Source: Planctomycetota bacterium | GTDB taxonomy: Bacteria; Planctomycetota; Brocadiia; SM23-32 | DNA length: 8,664 nucleotides | Reading direction: 5' to 3' | Assembly: GCA_018334735.1 (NCBI GenBank) | Contig: JAGXLK010000068.1 | Location: 1-8,664 of the forward strand | Shown: positions 5,983 through 8,664 of the stretch, piece after piece | Layout: each line of letters begins with the position of its first letter | Numbering within the stretch: position 1 is the first letter of the stretch | Position numbers and translations under genes: made by a program | Notes under the pieces: generated by a model | Told to the model about the DNA's origin: nothing | What the model saw: only the letters and a program-made list of their open reading frames with translations | Databases searched by the model: none

Positions 5983-6052
5983 CTGTTGTCCCGATTGCGG
6001 TTCACTTTCCGCACGGGGCGAGGTAAAACGTTCAAAACGGGGACAGAAATAA
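5978..6052. repeat. Imperfect inverted repeat in the convergent gap
   Basis: TTTTTCTGTTGTCCCG (5978-5993) is nearly the reverse complement of CGGGGACAGAAATAA (6038-6052). Inside lies a second stem: CCCG (5990-5993) plus TGCGG (5996-6000) against CCGCA (6009-6013) plus CGGG (6014-6017), with a two-base bulge. The GGGGACAGAAATAA type of end resembles short repeats I recall near REP-associated transposases in environmental bacteria, but no transposase is present. It could be a small non-autonomous element or a two-way terminator for the two convergent genes. Confidence 0.4.
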
Positions 6053-6116
6053 CAACCTTAGTCTTCACACGCCCGCTGATATCCGAATGTCATCTCCGCC
6101 GCAGCTCACACGACAA

Positions 6117-8273
6117 CTAATCCATTGTGATATTGTGGCTGTCGAAACTGCAAGATCCAGTGGCACATTCCCCGGCCGAGTTGGCTTCCTGACGAAGATG
6201 CTCGGGATACCCCATAAACTCTTCCTTGTTAATAGGTTGTATGGGGGCGTATTCCATGTTGGATACTTTGGGGAACAGGGTCACGCCTTTAAGACGCGGA
6301 CCGTAAGATAACAGGGCGCACTTTATCCTCTCCTCATCGATCTTATCTTGATCGAAATTGATCGTCACGGAGATGGAATTATCCGCCCAGAGATCCTGCA
6401 GAGTTGCCTGAACTTCCATCATTTGTTCTATCGACATATCTTCTGCTGTTTCGATTAGATCTTCGTCTATTTCTTTCAAATCCGGAGCGGCGAGAGGGAA
6501 CTCCACAATGGCTGTGTCTTTCTCCCTGGCCCCGTCCCGAATGACATTAAATCCCACGCCTTCGAGTTGTTCTACTGTTTTTCGCTTCTCGGGATCGAGC
6601 AGGGTGAATCTTACTCTGCGCAGAAAGTATTTATGTTCTATCGGTTGTATGCCAGGGGTTGTGCCGGGGAGTTTGGACGTCGTTCCTGTCGGCGCTACCG
6701 TCGTAACCTTGACAGGTTCAGGAACCCTGAGGCTGAACGCGTAGTCACGGGCCGATTCGCGGGCTTCCGTGTAGAACGAGGATATCAACTCTTTCATGCG
6801 TTCATTAAATGGGAAGTCGGTATATCGACACCCGTGTTTCAGAAGAAAAGGATGAAATCCCATAAGCCCCAGGCCTATCCTCCGTTCTTTTTTAACCACT
6901 TCGTCCAGCTCTTTGTCGGGATAATCCGCGTACGTGGCCCTGAGAAGGAATCGGGATCCCAGGCGAATGGCTTCCCTCAGCTTTGGGATGTCATCGGCAA
7001 GGGTATCGAGGTTGATAGAACCCAAATTGCACGCCATCAGCCCATTGAGTCCGTCACTTCCGTAATTGACAGATGTTATTTCACCGCAAGGGTTTGTAGA
7101 AAATGGCGTTCCCAGTTCCCCCTCGCTGTGTTTGGTGAGATTGATAATCCCCGGTTCTCCGTTCGTTGCAATCCCGCGAGCAATCGCTTCCATAACCCTG
7201 ACAGCATTCTTATCTTCACTTCTATACGCCGCCCAGAAATTCCTATCGACTTCCGCTGAAAGGTTGGCTGTCCAGTGCGACATTCCATCGGCTTTCAACT
7301 GAAGAAATTTCGGTATATCCCGATCTTGCCAGTGTTTGCTGGCCATTCGGGCTGACCTTCGGGTCCCCCCGGCGATAACAGATTTTGCGATCTCGTGATC
7401 GACATTCAGGAAAAGCTCCGAGTCCGGGCGTTTCCCTTCGTACCCGTTGATGATCTCGACCACATTGAGCAGCATCTCTGCCAGTGCCGCGGGGCCACTT
7501 GCTGTCCCGCCAAAAGTCTTAAGTGGAGTGCCGCTGGGGCGCACGTGCGAGACATCCAGGACCACCGAAGCTTCTTTTTTATCATAGTAATGTTCCAACA
7601 CGGCCCCCAGGGCCACGGCCCAGCCTTCCCGCGAGTCTTCGACCTCAAAGCATCCGGTCCAGTTTGAAGAATATTTATCGCTGAGCATAGGCTTGAGTTG
7701 TTCGTAATCCTTATGATCGGCATCACATACTATGTGCAGATCTACTTTCTGCGGGACAGGTGGGTAAATCTCCAGGTGCCGGTTGCTGTAAGAAGATCCC
7801 ACGCCGCCACCTTCCATGAGTCTCAAGAAGGCATAAGTGAAATGCCTCGAGAAATCCTCTGGGTCGAAGCCCACACTGTGACAATTGGAGATAAACTGAC
7901 TTCCCGAGATACCGCATGCCCATAGATGGCGACCACCGGGCACAAACTGAAAATTGTAGATGAGGTCGAACAGTTTTTCAGGTTCCAATGGTTCTATATA
8001 TTGTTCGTCCACGTACCCACAATTTCCATTGACGACTCGTTGGACTGTCTCGGCCCATGTTTCCCGGCTTCCGTCTTCCTTGATTCGAGAATAACTTCTC
8101 TGAAAGACGATTTTGCCGAGTGCGCCCCAGTCCGGTTCGCTCAGAAGCCGTTCTTCTTCCCCGATCGACTTGAAATTTATACTGACAACCTTGCCACCGT
8201 CAGATTCGACGAGCTGCCCGTTATGTTTTTGCTCTTTTTCGATCCGCTTCAGTTCTTCAATTTGCAACGCCAT
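6117..8273 (-). CDS. nrdJ: Adenosylcobalamin-dependent (class II) ribonucleoside-triphosphate reductase
   Basis: Reduces ribonucleotides to deoxyribonucleotides for DNA synthesis using a radical generated from coenzyme B12, so it needs no second subunit and no oxygen. The 718-residue product matches the single-chain Lactobacillus leichmannii RTPR type. Seen (numbered from this ATG): FVPGGRHLWACG 110-121; NCHSVGF 130-136; LMEGGGVGSSYS 152-163; GTASGP 256-261; NPCGE 394-398 with radical-bearing C396, N394 and E398; ACNLGSINL 414-422, where C415 pairs with C131 as the reducible disulfide; APTGTTSKLPGTTPGIQP 527-544; and a C-terminal C703-x4-C708 that would relay electrons from thioredoxin. All expected catalytic residues are present and no intein is seen. 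The ATG at 8273 has GGGAG (8283-8287) 9 bases upstream; an in-frame GTG at 8336 would add 21 residues with a poor binding site. It is transcribed alone toward the + strand genes. I saw no B12 riboswitch upstream. Confidence 0.93.
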   Translation of the reverse strand: MALQIEELKRIEKEQKHNGQLVESDGGKVVSINFKSIGEEERLLSEPDWGALGKIVFQRSYSRIKEDGSRETWAETVQRVVNGNCGYVDEQYIEPLEPEKLFDLIYNFQFVPGGRHLWACGISGSQFISNCHSVGFDPEDFSRHFTYAFLRLMEGGGVGSSYSNRHLEIYPPVPQKVDLHIVCDADHKDYEQLKPMLSDKYSSNWTGCFEVEDSREGWAVALGAVLEHYYDKKEASVVLDVSHVRPSGTPLKTFGGTASGPAALAEMLLNVVEIINGYEGKRPDSELFLNVDHEIAKSVIAGGTRRSARMASKHWQDRDIPKFLQLKADGMSHWTANLSAEVDRNFWAAYRSEDKNAVRVMEAIARGIATNGEPGIINLTKHSEGELGTPFSTNPCGEITSVNYGSDGLNGLMACNLGSINLDTLADDIPKLREAIRLGSRFLLRATYADYPDKELDEVVKKERRIGLGLMGFHPFLLKHGCRYTDFPFNERMKELISSFYTEARESARDYAFSLRVPEPVKVTTVAPTGTTSKLPGTTPGIQPIEHKYFLRRVRFTLLDPEKRKTVEQLEGVGFNVIRDGAREKDTAIVEFPLAAPDLKEIDEDLIETAEDMSIEQMMEVQATLQDLWADNSISVTINFDQDKIDEERIKCALLSYGPRLKGVTLFPKVSNMEYAPIQPINKEEFMGYPEHLRQEANSAGECATGSCSFDSHNITMD

Positions 8274-8424
8274 CCTGTCATTCTCCCAATTCCGTGTCGT
8301 TTTCGTTCTGGGTTTCGCGTGAGACGTACTCTTCACGATCAGAATTCATCCAATTGGCTCCCCTTACCGTCTGGTTGGTCCCCGGAACGTCATGTGGCGA
8401 GTGACCGACCGTCGGCTGACCCTA

Positions 8425-8450
8425 CTACATGTAGCACAGTTGAACATGTT
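8425..8450. promoter_or_regulatory. Paired ACATGT-centred palindromes, operator-like
   Basis: CTACATGTAG (8425-8434) is a perfect 10-base palindrome and AACATGTT (8443-8450) a perfect 8-base one. Their centres are 17 bases apart and share the core ACATGT. On the minus strand the second overlaps the -10 box and the first lies just after the predicted transcription start, the place a repressor would bind. The sequence does not match the NrdR box as I know it (AT-rich ACAC..ATAT..GTGT type), so the regulator is unknown. Confidence 0.45.
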
Positions 8451-8474
8451 AGGCATCTACATATGCGATGTCAA
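8446..8474 (-). promoter_or_regulatory. Sigma70-type promoter of nrdJ
   Basis: Read on the minus strand, a perfect TTGACA (8474-8469) is followed after 17 bases by TAACAT (8451-8446), four of six to TATAAT. A run of seven A on the transcribed-sense strand (8483-8477) lies just upstream within an AT-rich stretch, like an UP element. Transcription would start near 8439, giving a leader of about 165 bases. The leader contains a further palindromic sequence, CCGAC C GTCGG (8405-8415). Confidence 0.6.
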
Positions 8475-8664
8475 GCTTTTTTTCGGTTATTATGAGTTTT
8501 TCCTCAAATTTACGTTTATTTAGTCTGAGAATGCTATATTTGCCGAGAAAAACTCAAAAACTTTTTCACGTTGCCGGAATATATTCGGCCCACAACCCCC
8601 AGAATATCGGCCCGTTTTTTTAGATTGGCGGTGCGGACCTTTGTTGTTTCCTCGCTGGAGGGTC
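8475..8664. other. AT-rich, repeat-bearing stretch at the right edge
   Basis: No gene is visible from 8475 to the end. GAGTTTTTCCTC (8494-8505) and GAGAAAAACTC (8545-8555) are inverted copies differing by one base. GAATATATTCGGCCC (8577-8591), which includes the perfect palindrome GAATATATTC, is echoed by GAATATCGGCCC (8602-8613), followed by seven T (8615-8621). TATATT (8535-8540) could be a -10 box for a gene beyond the right edge, but no good -35 accompanies it. Confidence 0.4.

Noticed and set aside
6117..8273. Intein inside nrdJ
   Set aside because: Class II reductases often host inteins, but the length and continuous motif spacing match an uninterrupted enzyme.
8274..8336. GTG start at 8336 for nrdJ
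   Set aside because: It has only a weak binding site, whereas the ATG at 8273 has GGGAG at 9-base spacing. It cannot be fully excluded, since the total would then be 739 residues.
8274..8445. B12 riboswitch or NrdR boxes upstream of nrdJ
   Set aside because: I looked for the conserved B12-box and for paired NrdR-type sites and saw neither. The palindromes present have a different core.
1..8664. CRISPR array or complete insertion sequence
   Set aside because: No regularly spaced repeats and no transposase gene are present.

Overview
The window comes from an uncultured-looking bacterium with moderately high GC. Inference: the prepilin-like gene at 5243-5932 has the N-terminal style ([23 protein letters not shown], then a Cys-x-x-N-L-x-Q-I-G run) that is abundant in Verrucomicrobia, Lentisphaerae, Planctomycetes and neighbouring candidate phyla. 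Nothing in the window fixes the phylum. Five protein genes are convincing: four on + and one on -, the last facing the others.

Bases 1-728 hold no convincing gene but are unusually rich in short perfect inverted repeats. These include hairpins built around the same GCAAG sequence and four copies of one 7-base arm that can pair in alternative ways. A good sigma70-type promoter (729-758) follows, then a leader with a GC hairpin and a T-rich stretch. After these come ispF (MEP isoprenoid pathway) and, 18 bases later, an 869-residue fused redox enzyme. That enzyme joins an FMN dihydroorotate-dehydrogenase-like barrel, a GltD/PreT-like Fe-S/FAD/NADPH module and a C-terminal two-cluster ferredoxin. 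The two genes look like one operon, and the domain order differs from that of classical dihydropyrimidine dehydrogenase.

A 227-base gap carries what looks like a decayed dispersed repeat. Next is a CPBP-family intramembrane protease, then a gap with a short direct repeat and a T8 run, then the pseudopilin-like gene. The pseudopilin appears to lack the C-terminal motif usual in its family.

A 184-base convergent gap with a hairpin and an inverted repeat separates these from the minus-strand gene for an adenosylcobalamin-dependent (class II) ribonucleotide reductase of the Lactobacillus leichmannii RTPR type, with all expected catalytic cysteines. Its promoter is clear (TTGACA, 17 bases, TAACAT) and carries two ACATGT-centred palindromes over the -10 and start region. 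The remainder to the right edge is AT-rich and repeat-bearing, with no gene visible.

No complete new system is demonstrable here. The items most worth checking are the fused oxidoreductase coupled to ispF, the hairpin-rich left region, and the operator-like palindromes at the reductase promoter.
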